From assembly GCF_049562855.1 (NCBI RefSeq), contig NZ_CP186925.1, positions 1-64,000 of the forward strand: a stretch of 64,000 bases of DNA, in the 5' to 3' direction. Shown here piece after piece: positions 1 through 8,768 of this stretch. The notes beneath the pieces were generated by a model. That model did no database searches, was not told the DNA's origin, and saw nothing but the letters and a program-made list of their open reading frames with translations. Numbering within the stretch: the stretch's first letter is position 1; every line of letters begins with the position of its first letter. Origin of the DNA: Ruminococcus_C callidus. GTDB taxonomy: Bacteria > Bacillota > Clostridia > Oscillospirales > Ruminococcaceae. The position numbers and the translations under genes were made by a program.

Positions 1-1083
1 TTGCTTTCTTTCATCACAGAAAAACAGTCCTCGTGGGAAAAACTACAGGCGGAAACCCGCCCGATCTTTATCTACGGCATGGGCGACGGTGCAGAAAAGA
101 TCATGCGTGTCTTTCGGGAAAAGTCCATTCCGCTTGCCGGCATTTTTGCAAGCGATGAATTTGTACGCGGGCATTCCTTTGCCGGCTACAAGGTGCGGAA
201 GCTCTCCGAGATCGAAGCACAGGTAGACGACTTTGTGATCGTGCTGGCGTTTGCCGCAGGGTATCAGTCCCTTGTGGACAAGATCGTGGAGCTGAACAGC
301 CGGCACACCCTCATTGTACCGGACGTACCGGTAGCAGGGGGCGGACTGTTCACCTATGATTACTGCGTAGAGCACGCGGCGGAACTGGAAGAAGTCTATG
401 AGATGCTGGCGGACGACGAATCCCGACGGGTATATGCCAACATCATCAATTTCCGCATCAGCGGCAATATCCGCTATCTGATGGACGTGACTTCGCCCAA
501 GGCGGAGATCTACCGCAAGATCATCAAGCTGACACCCAACGAGATCTACGTGGATCTGGGGGCATACAACGGGGACACCATTGACGAGGTGCTCCAATAC
601 ACCCGCGGAAAGTATATCCGCATCTACGCCGTAGAGCCCGACCGGAAAAACTTCAAGAAGCTGTGCAAGTATCTGGACGGCAAGAACTTTGTCTATGCCT
701 ACAATGCGGTGGCATGGTGTCTGGACACCACGGTGCCCTTTTCCACCAAAGCCGGCAGACAGTCGGCAGTTTCCGCCTTTGGGCAGGAGATCGATGCACG
801 TGCTGTGGACAGCATCTTACAGGGCAGACCGGCGACTGTGATCAAAATGGACGTGGAGGGCTGTGAACGGGAAGCACTCTGGGGAGCCTCCCAGACGATC
901 GCACACTTTTCTCCGAAGCTGATGGTTTCGCTCTATCACCGGAACGAGGACATCTTTGCTCTGCCGCTGCTGATCCGGCGGCTGAACCCGAACTACGACT
1001 TATATATCCGGCACCAGCTGTATATTCCCGCGTGGGAAACCAATTTATACGCTGTGCCCTCACAAAAGAATTCGCTGGCATAA
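1..1083 (+). CDS. FkbM family SAM-dependent methyltransferase
   Basis: Predicted methyltransferase of the FkbM family, which typically methylates hydroxyls of sugars or natural products; the substrate here is unknown. Residues 24-33 (IYGMGDGAEK) look like an N-terminal nucleotide-binding Rossmann segment often fused to FkbM domains in glycan loci. The SAM-binding motif is YVDLGAYNGDT (183-193), followed by AVEPD (210-214) and the family-typical IKMDVEGCE (281-289). The first codon seen is TTG at base 1, so the true start may lie upstream of the window. A strong terminator follows the stop, so this is the last gene of its transcript. Family assignment is firm; function beyond methyl transfer is not. 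Confidence 0.88.
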   Translation: MLSFITEKQSSWEKLQAETRPIFIYGMGDGAEKIMRVFREKSIPLAGIFASDEFVRGHSFAGYKVRKLSEIEAQVDDFVIVLAFAAGYQSLVDKIVELNSRHTLIVPDVPVAGGGLFTYDYCVEHAAELEEVYEMLADDESRRVYANIINFRISGNIRYLMDVTSPKAEIYRKIIKLTPNEIYVDLGAYNGDTIDEVLQYTRGKYIRIYAVEPDRKNFKKLCKYLDGKNFVYAYNAVAWCLDTTVPFSTKAGRQSAVSAFGQEIDARAVDSILQGRPATVIKMDVEGCEREALWGASQTIAHFSPKLMVSLYHRNEDIFALPLLIRRLNPNYDLYIRHQLYIPAWETNLYAVPSQKNSLA

Positions 1084-1097
1084 AGCCGGCAGAAAAC

Positions 1098-1131
1098 AAA
1101 ACTCCCTGCACGAAAACGTGCAGGGAGTTTT
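1098..1131 (+). terminator. Intrinsic terminator after the FkbM gene
   Basis: Perfect 15-bp stem (AAAACTCCCTGCACG and its complement) with an AAAA loop, ending in a T-rich stretch. It lies 15 bases after the stop codon. Confidence 0.88.
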
Positions 1132-1139
1132 GTTATTGA

Positions 1140-1865
1140 GCTCATACATCGTAGGGTTGTGCTGTGTCGCAGTTCTTTGTGTAATCTTCGTGCAACGCAT
1201 TGCCATACAGTACAAGGGTAGGCGAGTTCTTTTCTTTTTTTGCTTCTTTTTTTCTTTTCAGTAAAGAAAAAAAGAAGCGTAACTCCTTGTGAAATCGGTT
1301 GTACATGAAAGATAATAAACAGATAAACTTGCAAACGCCGTATGAAATAAAGTTACCCACCTGCACAAGAAAACACTTGAATATCAACATTACCGATACA
1401 GGCAAGGGCAACAACCGGCGTTGGCAAGCCCCAGGCAGACAGCGAGGTACGAGCGAATTCCGCCGGACGGTTTCGACATGGCTGCACTAGAAGTTACGCT
1501 TTGCGGAGGAACCCCTCCACCGCCTAACGGCGGTTCCCCTCCCCTTTCAGGGGAGGCTATATGCAAGCTTGCAAACGCCGTATGAAATAAAGTCGCCCAC
1601 TTGCATAAGAAAAACAATCGAATATCAACATTACCGATACAGGCAAGGGCAACAACCGGCGTTGGCAAGCCCCAGGCGGACAGCGAGGGCAACGAGCGAA
1701 TTCCGCCGGACGGTTTCGACATGGCAGCACTAGAAGTTGCATTTCACGGAGAAATCCCTCCACCAGCTTCGCTGGTCCCCCTCCCTTTTCAAGGGAGGCT
1801 TATTTGTACCTAGGCTTCCCTGAAAGGGGAGCTGGCAAGCCGCAGGCTTGACTGAGGGGTTTCTT
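1140..1865. repeat. Mosaic intergenic repeat block 1 (R1-R2-R3-R2-R3-R3)
   Basis: No gene is supported here. The block is built from modules found elsewhere in the window. R1 carries a 16-bp hairpin of CTTCTTTTTTT type (1242-1278). Two R2 copies of ~170 bp start with CTTGCAAACGCCGTATGAAA (1328 and 1568) and end near GCTGCACTAGAA or AGCACTAGAA. R3 copies are of the form CCTCCACCGCCTAACGGCGG plus CCCCTTTCAGGGGAGG (1511-1558 and 1756-1799 forward, 1813-1862 reversed). Short open frames across R2 (reading NERIPPDGFDM) recur only because the repeat recurs. Confidence 0.85.
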
Positions 1866-1899
1866 CTGTGAAACTTGAAACAAGAGTAAAAGCTATACT

Positions 1900-2838
1900 T
1901 CACACCAACTCCAACGCCCACGTAAACAGCTTCACCACCGCGGGCATGGTCAGCATGGACACCAGCGTGGTGACGGCGAAGATGTGGGAAGCGTAGGCAT
2001 CGTTCATGTCGTGTTTCTGGCACTGGAGCGTGCACATTGCCGCCGAGGGGGCTGCCATCAGCACCAGCACCACAATACGGACAGACTCCGGAATGAAGCC
2101 CAGCGGCAGAAACAGTGCCGCCAGAATCACCGGCACGATCAGCAGCTTCACGGCACTGACATAATACACCCGCGGATTCTTCAGGGCATGGAACAGATCT
2201 GCCTGTGCCACGCTGATACCCGAAGCCACCATTGCCATAGGCGTATTCAGCCCTGCCACATAGCCGAAAGTCTTTCCCAGCAGATCCGGCAGCGGAATCC
2301 GGAAGAAGAACAGCAGCAGCCCGATCACGATACCGATCATGGTGGGAGAGCACAGCTTCTTCACCAGTGCTTTCCGGTCGTGCTGCCCTGTCAGCAGCAT
2401 GATGCCGTGTGTCCACGCGAAGCAGAAGAACACCGACAGAAATGCCGTGGTATAAAACACGCCCTCGTTCCCCAGAATCGCACTCGCCAGCGGAATCCCC
2501 ATGAAGCCGCAGTTGCTGTAAATGGCGGAAAAGCGTTCGATTTCCGTTTCCCGCCCCGGCTTCTGCCGCACCAGCAGATACACTGCCGCAATAAACACCA
2601 CGTAGGACACCGCCGCCAGCAGAAACGTCCAGAGCATATTCACCACAAGACGGGACTCATACTCCACGTCGGCGTAGGCGTTCACCACCAGCACCGGCGT
2701 GACAATTTCCAATACAAAGTTGGAAAACTGCCTGCCGCCGTTTTTGTCCACGACTTTTGTCCGATAGGCAATGATGCCCACCACGTTCAGCAGCAGCATG
2801 AGAATTGCCTGCTTCAAAATGATCCATGCCAAATCCAT
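1900..2838 (-). CDS. AEC family (auxin efflux carrier type) transporter
   Basis: About 312-residue inner-membrane protein of the AEC/BASS fold. Its hydrophobic segments run almost end to end, with the family-typical break NCGFMGIPLASAILG in the middle of the N-terminal half and a second proline-rich break (VASGISVAQAD) in the C-terminal half. Bacterial members export or import small organic anions such as malate; the substrate cannot be told here. ATG at 2838 (MDLAWIILK) is preferred over an in-frame TTG nine bases upstream. The gene stands alone, with repeat block 1 downstream and a MITE (A1) upstream. Confidence 0.85.
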   Translation of the reverse strand: MDLAWIILKQAILMLLLNVVGIIAYRTKVVDKNGGRQFSNFVLEIVTPVLVVNAYADVEYESRLVVNMLWTFLLAAVSYVVFIAAVYLLVRQKPGRETEIERFSAIYSNCGFMGIPLASAILGNEGVFYTTAFLSVFFCFAWTHGIMLLTGQHDRKALVKKLCSPTMIGIVIGLLLFFFRIPLPDLLGKTFGYVAGLNTPMAMVASGISVAQADLFHALKNPRVYYVSAVKLLIVPVILAALFLPLGFIPESVRIVVLVLMAAPSAAMCTLQCQKHDMNDAYASHIFAVTTLVSMLTMPAVVKLFTWALELV

Positions 2839-2872
2839 ACACCTCAATCCCAGAACAACGCGTGTACTCTAA

Positions 2873-3044
2873 GGAAACACTGAATAAAGCCCGCCTGACA
2901 GCTTTGCACGCAATCTGCTTGCAGATTTTCCGTCAGATTGCCCAGAAATCCCTTGCCATACGGCAGTATGCCTGCGGAATTTCTAGGCAATCTGCCGAAA
3001 AATCTGACTACGCATCTTACGCACAAGCTTTATTCAGTGTTTCC
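2873..3044. mobile_element. MITE A1 (172 bp, GGAAACACTG termini)
   Basis: Non-coding element with terminal inverted repeats GGAAACACTGAATAAAGC and its complement, and CTAA duplicated at both flanks (2869-2872 and 3045-3048). Its internal sequence (TGCAAGCAGATT, GCGTGCAAAG) is shared with the GGCAATACC-ended MITEs, so the two are subfamilies of one family. Confidence 0.85.
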
Positions 3045-3047
3045 CTA

Positions 3048-3088
3048 AAAATGGGCGAAATCCGGAACGTCCGAACTTCGCCCATTTT
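3048..3088 (-). terminator. Intrinsic terminator of dpaB
   Basis: Stem AAATGGGCGAA paired with TTCGCCCATTT, followed by a T-run when read on the minus strand. It lies 75 bases past the dpaB stop. Confidence 0.7.
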
Positions 3089-3162
3089 CTAGTATATCAC
3101 ATGACATTGAAAAAAATATGGCGGCAATATGGCGTACCGCAGAATTTTTGCAGCAGTTTCGC

Positions 3163-3744
3163 TTACCCGAAAATCGGCTGGATCTGTTTGCCGTCCCGTG
3201 CAAGAGCCACCGTTTCCGGCAGCTTCGTGAAATCCGCCACCATAGAAGCCGGCTTTTCCGCCGGTGCGTCCTGCCGCAGGGGCACAAAGTAATAGTGCTT
3301 CGTGTTCAGCAACAGCCCGATATTTTTCGCCGATGCCCGCAGTGCATCATTGGTGGCGATTGCCAGCACAATGGGTTTCTGCCGCCGGAGCATGGACTTT
3401 ACCGCCATGGTCGCTGTGGTATCCGTGATGCCGTTCGCCAGCTTTGCGGCGGTATTGGCAGTACAGGGTGCCACCACCAGCAGATCCAGCAGGTTCCTGG
3501 GGCCCAGCGGCTCTGCCTGTGCAATGCTGCGAATCGCCGGTTTGCCACAGATCTCCTCCAATTCGGCAACCCGTTCTGCCGCTGTGCCGAAACGGGTATC
3601 TATGGCGGCGGCATGCTCCGAGAAAATCGGTGTCAGTTCCGCACCGGCTTTTCGCAGCAGCTTCGCCTGTGCGAACGCGGCGGAAAAGGTACAGAACGAA
3701 CCGGTCACCACAAAGCCGATTCGCTCACCTGTCAGGTCGTTCAT
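3163..3744 (-). CDS. dpaB: Dipicolinate synthase subunit B
   Basis: Flavoprotein-fold subunit (SpoVFB) that works with DpaA in the mother cell to oxidise the dihydrodipicolinate precursor to dipicolinic acid for the spore core. The 193 residues are close to the ~200 usual for the family. The phosphate-binding loop VVTGSFCTF is at residues 12-20, and VVAPCTANTAAKLANGITDT is the typical second flavoprotein motif. The ATG at 3744 has AGGAGAGGAG eight bases upstream. The start overlaps the detached 3' end of dpaA (stop at 3727-3725), so the two were a translationally coupled pair before the element entered dpaA. B. subtilis spoVF is transcribed by sigma-K; here dpaB is separated from the dpaA promoter by ~5 kb unless the element is removed. 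Confidence 0.93.
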   Translation of the reverse strand: MNDLTGERIGFVVTGSFCTFSAAFAQAKLLRKAGAELTPIFSEHAAAIDTRFGTAAERVAELEEICGKPAIRSIAQAEPLGPRNLLDLLVVAPCTANTAAKLANGITDTTATMAVKSMLRRQKPIVLAIATNDALRASAKNIGLLLNTKHYYFVPLRQDAPAEKPASMVADFTKLPETVALARDGKQIQPIFG

Positions 3745-3826
3745 GGGCAACGCTCCTCTCCTCGAGAATATTGCAAATGGTGTCTGCGATGATCTCTCCC
3801 GCGGTCATGGGTGCAACTTTCCCCGG
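3725..3826 (-). pseudogene. dpaA: Detached 3' end of dpaA (C-terminal 33 codons)
   Basis: Read on the minus strand from the CCG at 3826-3824, this encodes P-GKVAPMTAGEIIADTICNIL followed by 12 more residues and a TGA. That is the conserved LPGKVAP-x-TAG-x-II C-terminus of dipicolinate synthase subunit A, and it is absent from the dpaA copy at 8817-9764. It has no start codon or ribosome site of its own and overlaps the dpaB start. Joined at the shared CCG (8981-8979) it completes a 294-residue DpaA. It is marked pseudogene only because it is a gene fragment in this configuration; the better description is the second part of an interrupted gene. Confidence 0.92.
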
Positions 3827-3850
3827 AACGGCGGTGCGGCGTTGTCACCG
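3816..3850 (-). other. Recombination site at the recombinase-proximal end
   Basis: Contains the dpaA-side sequence CCGGGGAAAG, the CCG core (3824-3826) and the 15-bp arm at 3834-3848. The arm-to-core distance is 7 bases. The paired site at the other end has its arm 6 bases from the core, so the core falls at the centre of the reconstructed dyad. Confidence 0.75.
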
Positions 3851-3879
3851 GCAATTTTGCACGAAAAGCCGCATACCCT
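3851..3879 (+). promoter_or_regulatory. Possible sigma-E-type promoter of the recombinase
   Basis: GCAATTT (3851-3857), a 14-base spacer and CATACCCT (3872-3879) resemble the mother-cell sigma-E pattern (KMATATT-N14/15-CATACANT). The predicted start site would fall almost on the ribosome site, giving a very short leader, so this is tentative. Confidence 0.35.
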
Positions 3880-3896
3880 GTACGGGAGGGGATACC

Positions 3897-5375
3897 ATGA
3901 TCGCGATTTACGCACGACAATCCGTGGAACGTCCGGATTCCATTTCCATTGCAATGCAGGTGGAGCACTGCCGCCGCATCTGCCCCCGGTCGGTGCCTCA
4001 GCAGGTCTACACCGACCGCGGCTTCTCCGGCACCAACACCCGCCGACCGGCATTGCAGCAGATGCTGGAGGCGGTGGAACAGGGACAGATCGAAAGCGTC
4101 TATGTCTATAAGCTGGACAGAATTTCCCGTTCCCTGTGCGATTTTGCGGCAATGATGCAGGAATTCCGCCGCCGCGGCGTGACTCTGCACTCCGTGCGGG
4201 AAAGCTTCGACACCCAGACGGAAATCGGCGGCATGCTGCTGAATCTGCTGATGATGTTCGCGGAACTGGAGCAGAAAACCATTGCCGGACGGGTGCGGGA
4301 CAATTACTACGCCCGAGCCGTCCAGCAGCTGGCACTGGGCGGTGTGCCGCCTTACGGTTACACGGCAAAGCCGGTGACACACGGAGGGCACCCCACCACC
4401 ATGCTGGAAGTGCAGCCGGAAGAGGCTCAGCAGGTACAGGCATTTTACACCGGATACGGCGTGGCAGGGCAGAACGTGGAACAGCTGGTACAGGCTGCCA
4501 ACCAAGCCGGCAGCCGTACCCGACAGGGGGCGAGGTGGTCCAACAGTGCGGTGCTCCGGCTGCTGCGGAATCCGGTCTATGTGCAGGGAGATCTGTCCTG
4601 TGCGGTATTTTTGCAGCGGCAGGGGGCAGTGCTGACACATGCGTTGGAGGCGTACTGCTGCGGAAACGGCTATCTGGTCTACGGCAGCCCCAGCCGGCGG
4701 CAGGGTTCCAAGCTGGTGCATCTGAAGGGCGAGCATGTTGCCGCCGGACTGCACCGGGGCTTCATCGACGGCACGCTCTGGCGGAGCGTACAGGAACGGC
4801 TGAATGCACGCGGCGGCAGCACCAACCGCGGCACAGGACACACCTCGTGGCTACAGGGGCTGGCAGTCTGCGGGCTGTGCGGCACACGCTGCTATGCCCG
4901 CAGCAACGGCAAAGGGGCAGCCTACACCTATTTTGTCTGCCGCGGCAAACGGCAGGGCATCTGCACCGGCATTGCCGGACTGCGGACAGAAACGGTGGAA
5001 CAGGCAGTGGCTCCGGTGCTGGCGGAACAGGCGGCGGCAGTGCTGCCCTATGCACAAGCGGCAGAGCCGGAACCCTCTGCCGCGGCGGTGGCTCTGGAAA
5101 AGCTGGAACAGCGAATGCGGCGGCTGGCGGCTGAACTGGGGGAACCGCATGCGGCAGCGGTATTTCTGCGGGAGGAACTCCAGCGGCTGGGGACGGAGCA
5201 CCAGCAGCTGGAACAGGAACTGCGTCAGAACGCCTCTGAACCGCCGTTACAGCCCGCAGAAAATTGGGAAGCATGGTGGACAGATGCCAGCTTGGAACAG
5301 CGTAGGCATGCCGCCGGACTGCTCCTGCGGGAGGTACGATTGTTTCCGACATACGGGGAAGTATATTTGCAATAA
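3897..5375 (+). CDS. Large serine recombinase (SpoIVCA/CisA-like)
   Basis: Site-specific DNA recombinase of 492 residues, close to the 500 of B. subtilis SpoIVCA. An N-terminal resolvase domain has the catalytic serine in YARQS (Ser9), with KLDRISRS at 72-79. It is followed by the recombinase domain (GGVPPYGY near 150), a zinc ribbon with CGLCG at about 325 and the second cysteine pair at about 347-355, and a C-terminal coiled coil rich in Leu, Glu and Arg. The ATG at 3897 follows GGGAGGGG. A longer open frame upstream runs through the att site and is not coding. Divergent from dpaB and adjacent to the element end, it is the obvious enzyme for excising the element from dpaA. No separate directionality factor was recognised in the element. 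Confidence 0.92.
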   Translation: MIAIYARQSVERPDSISIAMQVEHCRRICPRSVPQQVYTDRGFSGTNTRRPALQQMLEAVEQGQIESVYVYKLDRISRSLCDFAAMMQEFRRRGVTLHSVRESFDTQTEIGGMLLNLLMMFAELEQKTIAGRVRDNYYARAVQQLALGGVPPYGYTAKPVTHGGHPTTMLEVQPEEAQQVQAFYTGYGVAGQNVEQLVQAANQAGSRTRQGARWSNSAVLRLLRNPVYVQGDLSCAVFLQRQGAVLTHALEAYCCGNGYLVYGSPSRRQGSKLVHLKGEHVAAGLHRGFIDGTLWRSVQERLNARGGSTNRGTGHTSWLQGLAVCGLCGTRCYARSNGKGAAYTYFVCRGKRQGICTGIAGLRTETVEQAVAPVLAEQAAAVLPYAQAAEPEPSAAAVALEKLEQRMRRLAAELGEPHAAAVFLREELQRLGTEHQQLEQELRQNASEPPLQPAENWEAWWTDASLEQRRHAAGLLLREVRLFPTYGEVYLQ

Positions 5376-5380
5376 AACAA

Positions 5381-5410
5381 AGAGGGCACCTCCCGAAGGA
5401 GATGCCCTCT
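5381..5410. terminator. Bidirectional terminator between convergent genes
   Basis: Hairpin AGAGGGCACCTCC / GGAGATGCCCTCT with a CGAA loop, lying between the recombinase stop and the end of the opposing wall-protein gene. Confidence 0.7.
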
Positions 5411-5469
5411 CGATGCACTTACGTGCATGTAGATTCAGTTACACATGTTGCTGCTATCGCAGCGAATGC

Positions 5470-6210
5470 TTACTTTCTCTTCTTAGCAACCAGTGCTACG
5501 CCACCGATTACAGCTACAGCTACAGCTACGCCAGCTACCGGCAGAGCGTCGCCAGTCTTCGGAGAAGAAGTGGACTTAGCCGGCTTGGTCGGGGTAGCAA
5601 CCTTAGCAGTGGTAGTAGTAGCAGCTACCGGTGTAGCAGTCGGAGCTGCTGTGGTAGCTTCGGTGGTCGGCTCAGTCGGATCTTCAACGATGGTGATAGT
5701 ACCAGCACCGCCGCCCGGAACGCCGCTGTCACCAGTTTCGCCGTTCTTGTAAGAGGTTTCTACGCCGTCGGAATCCTTACCGTCGATAGACAGGGTGTAG
5801 GTGTCGCCAGCCTTAGCATCCTTGCTAACTTCAACGGTGATTGCAGCGATCTGACCGCTAACAGCCTTCAGCGGAACAGTTGCATATGCAAACGGAGCGA
5901 ATACAAAGTTGCCAGCATCGTTAGTAGCTGCCAGGCAGGTAGCCTTCTTTACAGAAGCTTCCAGGTCAACATAAGTCAGACCTTCGCCCAGAGTTACACC
6001 GAAGCCAACACTGTTGATGCTATCGGTAACGCCGATCGGCAGAGTTACCTGATAGTTAGCAGCCTTCAGTTCAGCCAGAGTCAGGGTCTTGCTGCCCATA
6101 GTCAGGCTTACGCCAGCAGCACTTGTCGGAACAGCCATAACAGCTGCAGATGCAGCTACAACAGCAGCAGCAGAGAGAGCTGCCATTGTCTTTTTCAATG
6201 TAGTCTTCAT
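5470..6210 (-). CDS. Secreted cohesin-like protein with sortase-type C-terminal anchor
   Basis: A 246-residue exported protein. The signal peptide (residues 1-32) ends at PTSAA. Residues ~33-165 have the beta-rich cohesin-like pattern (YQVTLPIGV, INSVGFGVTL, LKAVSGQIAAITVEV, GDTYTLSIDG). A Thr/Pro/Ala linker follows (~168-215), then SPKTGD, a hydrophobic span and KKRK, an LPXTG-like wall-sorting signal. AAAGGAAA precedes the ATG. The dockerin gene lies immediately upstream on the same strand, so the pair may provide a wall-bound receptor and its ligand. Cohesin identity rests on pattern only; another carbohydrate-binding Ig-like fold is possible. It is cargo of the dpaA element. Confidence 0.65.
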   Translation of the reverse strand: MKTTLKKTMAALSAAAVVAASAAVMAVPTSAAGVSLTMGSKTLTLAELKAANYQVTLPIGVTDSINSVGFGVTLGEGLTYVDLEASVKKATCLAATNDAGNFVFAPFAYATVPLKAVSGQIAAITVEVSKDAKAGDTYTLSIDGKDSDGVETSYKNGETGDSGVPGGGAGTITIVEDPTEPTTEATTAAPTATPVAATTTTAKVATPTKPAKSTSSPKTGDALPVAGVAVAVAVIGGVALVAKKRK

Positions 6211-6324
6211 TGTTTCTATTTCCTTTCAAAAATAAAATTATATGTGATATACCAGCGATGCGATATGCACCTCACACCGCTAATATATACAAGCAAATGG
6301 ATAAAAGTTGAATCTTAGAAAAGC

Positions 6325-8586
6325 TTACTTACCGCCGTTAGCCATCTTGATAGCTTCTGCCCAGTCAATGTGGTTACCAGCACCGTTGTATGCCTGATAT
6401 ACTGCAGTGTACAGCATGTCGGTAGCATCCAGCTTTCCATCTTCTGTATTTTCGCCTGCCTTGGATTCCGTATCAATATCAGATGCCAGATAAGCCAGCT
6501 TGCTCTCCAGAGCAGTGCCGTTCTTTACGGTATCAAAGATCGGAGTCTTACCGGCACCCTGCAGGGCAACATAGTAAGCAGTTTCGAACAGGTCAGTTGC
6601 ATCAACCTTGCCGTCCAGTGTAGTGTCGCCCTTCAGAGCAACTGCTACCTTTACGGTATCTGTGATCTCAACATCTTCTTCGCCCTTGTACTTCAGACCA
6701 ACTTCGCCGTCAAAGTAAACCTTGCCAGCAGTCTTTTCTGTTACAGTTTCGTAAGCTTCCGCCGGAGTCATTTCGAAGTCAATTGCAGTTGCCGGATCTA
6801 CGGTAACATCTTCGCCATTTTCCAGATGCAGAGTTACGGATTCGATCAGACCAGCCACGTTGAAGGATTCTTCATCGGACAGGTAGATGTTTTCAGCAGT
6901 TTCAGCGTCAACAGTCTTTACTTCTACAGAAGAAACGCCGGTCGGCAGAGTTTCTGTAGTAGTGCCGCTACCGTCGGTAGTGGTTGTATTGCTGTCGTCA
7001 GTCGTGGTATCGCCGCTGACATCAGTGGTATCGCTGCTTACAGTAGTGGTTTCGCTGCTGACATCAGTGGTATCGCCGCTGACATCAGTGGTTGCACCGC
7101 TGACATCGGTAGTTGCACCGCTGACATCGGTAGTTGCACCGCTGACATCGGTGGTTGCACCGCTGACATCGGTAGTTGCACCGCTGACATCAGTGGTTGC
7201 ACCGCTGACATCGGTAGTTGCACCGCTTGCAACGGTAGTAGTTGTGCCGCTGTCACCAGTGGTAGTTGTTGTAGTAGTTGTAGTATCCTTGTCCTTCAGA
7301 ACAACGGTTACGTCACGAGTTACATCGAAAGCAGCAACGCCGTCAGCTGCACCGGAAACCGTTACGGTCTTTACGGTGTCAACAGAAACAACGGTCTTTT
7401 CCGGCAGCTTTTCTGCAACCTGTTCTTCTACGTACTTTTCTACTTCAGCCTTTTCAGCATCGGTGATTTCCAGTTCAGCAGTGTAAGTGCCAGCTGCTGC
7501 ACCAATGGTTACCTTTGTTGCACTCTTCAGCAGAGCAGCAACATCAGCAGAGGAAACAGCGATCTCTACGTTTACGCCAGCGTCCTTCAGGCTGCTGTTT
7601 ACAGATGCAACGCCGTTATCGAAGTTTGCACCATACTTTGCAACCATGCCGTCAACTGTCTTCGGCTGATTTGCAGCAGCTGCAACGTTCTTTGACAGAT
7701 AATTTACAGCAGCAGCCAGAGCAGCGTCTGCGGAATCATAGCTCTTTGCAGCCTTTGTCAGATTCTTGAAAGAATCGTACTTCTTCTGTGCCTTTGCAAT
7801 GTCAGCAGACAGCTTGTCAGTTTCTGCCTTCAGAGCAGCAACATCACCGGCGATGTCGAAGTCAGCATTTGCACGAACTTCATCTTCGGTCATGTTGTAT
7901 TCAGCAGCCAGTTCCTTGACCTTCTGGTCTACAGCAGCAGTTACCTGACCAGCCAGATTGGTGCATACATCGTTTGCATACTCAGTTGCTGTGCTTACGC
8001 CATAGGTCTTGCCGTTTGCGGTGAAGCTCAGATCAGCGTCAACGCTCTTGCTGTTTGCGAAATCTGTCTTGATGGTTGCAGTGTAAGCAACACCAGTCAG
8101 AATGGAAGTATCCAGAGTGAAATTTTCATAGCCGCCCAGAGTGTCCAGCTTTTCAGCCAACTTGTCTGTTGCAGCACTGAAATCAGCAGTACCGGAAATG
8201 GTAACCACGCCATCCTTTACCGTAGCGGTCGGATTTTCAGATGCGTTTACTGCCTTCTTCAGGAGTTCTACATAGTAGTTTGCGGAATTGATGCCTGCGA
8301 CAAACTTCTTTGCGTCCACAGTCACAGTCTTGTTGGAAGTTTCTGTGTTCAGCTGCTTTGCCAGAGTAGTGTTCCAATCGGACTCTACAGTGTAAGTAAT
8401 AGTGTCTGCATCTGCACTAACAGTTTCCGGGAAACCAGTAGCCGGTTCCACCTTCAGCAGCTTGTCAGCTGTAACTTTCAGTGCTGCAGGAGCTTCCGCA
8501 GCGTTTGCAGAAATTGCAAGAACCTGACCCAGTGCAACCGGAATTGCGACAGTTGCAGCAAGAAGTCTGTTAAATGTCTTCTTCAT
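6325..8586 (-). CDS. Secreted dockerin protein with Thr-rich heptad repeats
   Basis: A 753-residue exported protein. The signal peptide is ~1-29 (ends ANA). Residues 30-430 are of unknown family, rich in Ala, Val and Thr, with predicted beta and helical stretches. A low-complexity linker includes about eight tandem ATTDVSG heptads. A ~120-residue module (VEVKTVDAETAENIYLSDEE onward) is followed by a C-terminal dockerin with two calcium-loop repeats (GDTTLDGKVDATDLFETAYY and DGKLDATDMLYTAVYQAY). GAGGTAATAAGAA precedes the ATG. A sigma-A promoter lies ~190 bases upstream. It would attach to a cohesin, perhaps the downstream protein. No catalytic domain was recognised. Confidence 0.8.
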   Translation of the reverse strand: MKKTFNRLLAATVAIPVALGQVLAISANAAEAPAALKVTADKLLKVEPATGFPETVSADADTITYTVESDWNTTLAKQLNTETSNKTVTVDAKKFVAGINSANYYVELLKKAVNASENPTATVKDGVVTISGTADFSAATDKLAEKLDTLGGYENFTLDTSILTGVAYTATIKTDFANSKSVDADLSFTANGKTYGVSTATEYANDVCTNLAGQVTAAVDQKVKELAAEYNMTEDEVRANADFDIAGDVAALKAETDKLSADIAKAQKKYDSFKNLTKAAKSYDSADAALAAAVNYLSKNVAAAANQPKTVDGMVAKYGANFDNGVASVNSSLKDAGVNVEIAVSSADVAALLKSATKVTIGAAAGTYTAELEITDAEKAEVEKYVEEQVAEKLPEKTVVSVDTVKTVTVSGAADGVAAFDVTRDVTVVLKDKDTTTTTTTTTGDSGTTTTVASGATTDVSGATTDVSGATTDVSGATTDVSGATTDVSGATTDVSGATTDVSGDTTDVSSETTTVSSDTTDVSGDTTTDDSNTTTTDGSGTTTETLPTGVSSVEVKTVDAETAENIYLSDEESFNVAGLIESVTLHLENGEDVTVDPATAIDFEMTPAEAYETVTEKTAGKVYFDGEVGLKYKGEEDVEITDTVKVAVALKGDTTLDGKVDATDLFETAYYVALQGAGKTPIFDTVKNGTALESKLAYLASDIDTESKAGENTEDGKLDATDMLYTAVYQAYNGAGNHIDWAEAIKMANGGK
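7013..7230. repeat. 21-bp coding tandem repeat (ATTDVSG heptads)
   Basis: About ten imperfect 21-bp units of the type ACCGCTGACATCGGTAGTTGC inside the dockerin gene. The unit length is a multiple of three, so copy-number change would alter only linker length. Confidence 0.9.
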
Positions 8587-8768
8587 TTCTTATTACCTCT
8601 CTTTTTAATTAAATTGATTGCCGTCCGCACAGGTGGTGTTCCACCGCCCGCATCAGATGCATTTGCTTCCGGTAATCCCGCTTCATCTGCCGGAAACACA
8701 CGCTGCGGCAATTGTTCTTATGTCTACAAGGTCCTATAAAAAAGCCCTCGTAAACAATTTACATACGT

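Noticed and set aside
1984..2883. 299-residue His/Gln-rich open frame opposite the AEC transporter
   Set aside because: Shadow of the transporter; composition reflects reverse-complemented hydrophobic codons.
3827..3850. CCGCCG shared by both element ends as the crossover core
   Set aside because: It is present at both ends, but joining there shifts the dpaA frame and gives a stop within 8 codons; the CCG core restores the conserved LPGKVAP sequence and is centred in the dyad.
3444..3896. Upstream extension of the recombinase open frame (643 codons in total)
   Set aside because: It runs antisense through dpaB and the recombination site. ATG at 3897 has a strong ribosome site and gives the family-typical YARQS start.
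7013..7230. Regular ~21-bp direct repeats resembling a CRISPR array
   Set aside because: No spacers; units are contiguous, in frame, and encode ATTDVSG heptads of the dockerin protein linker.
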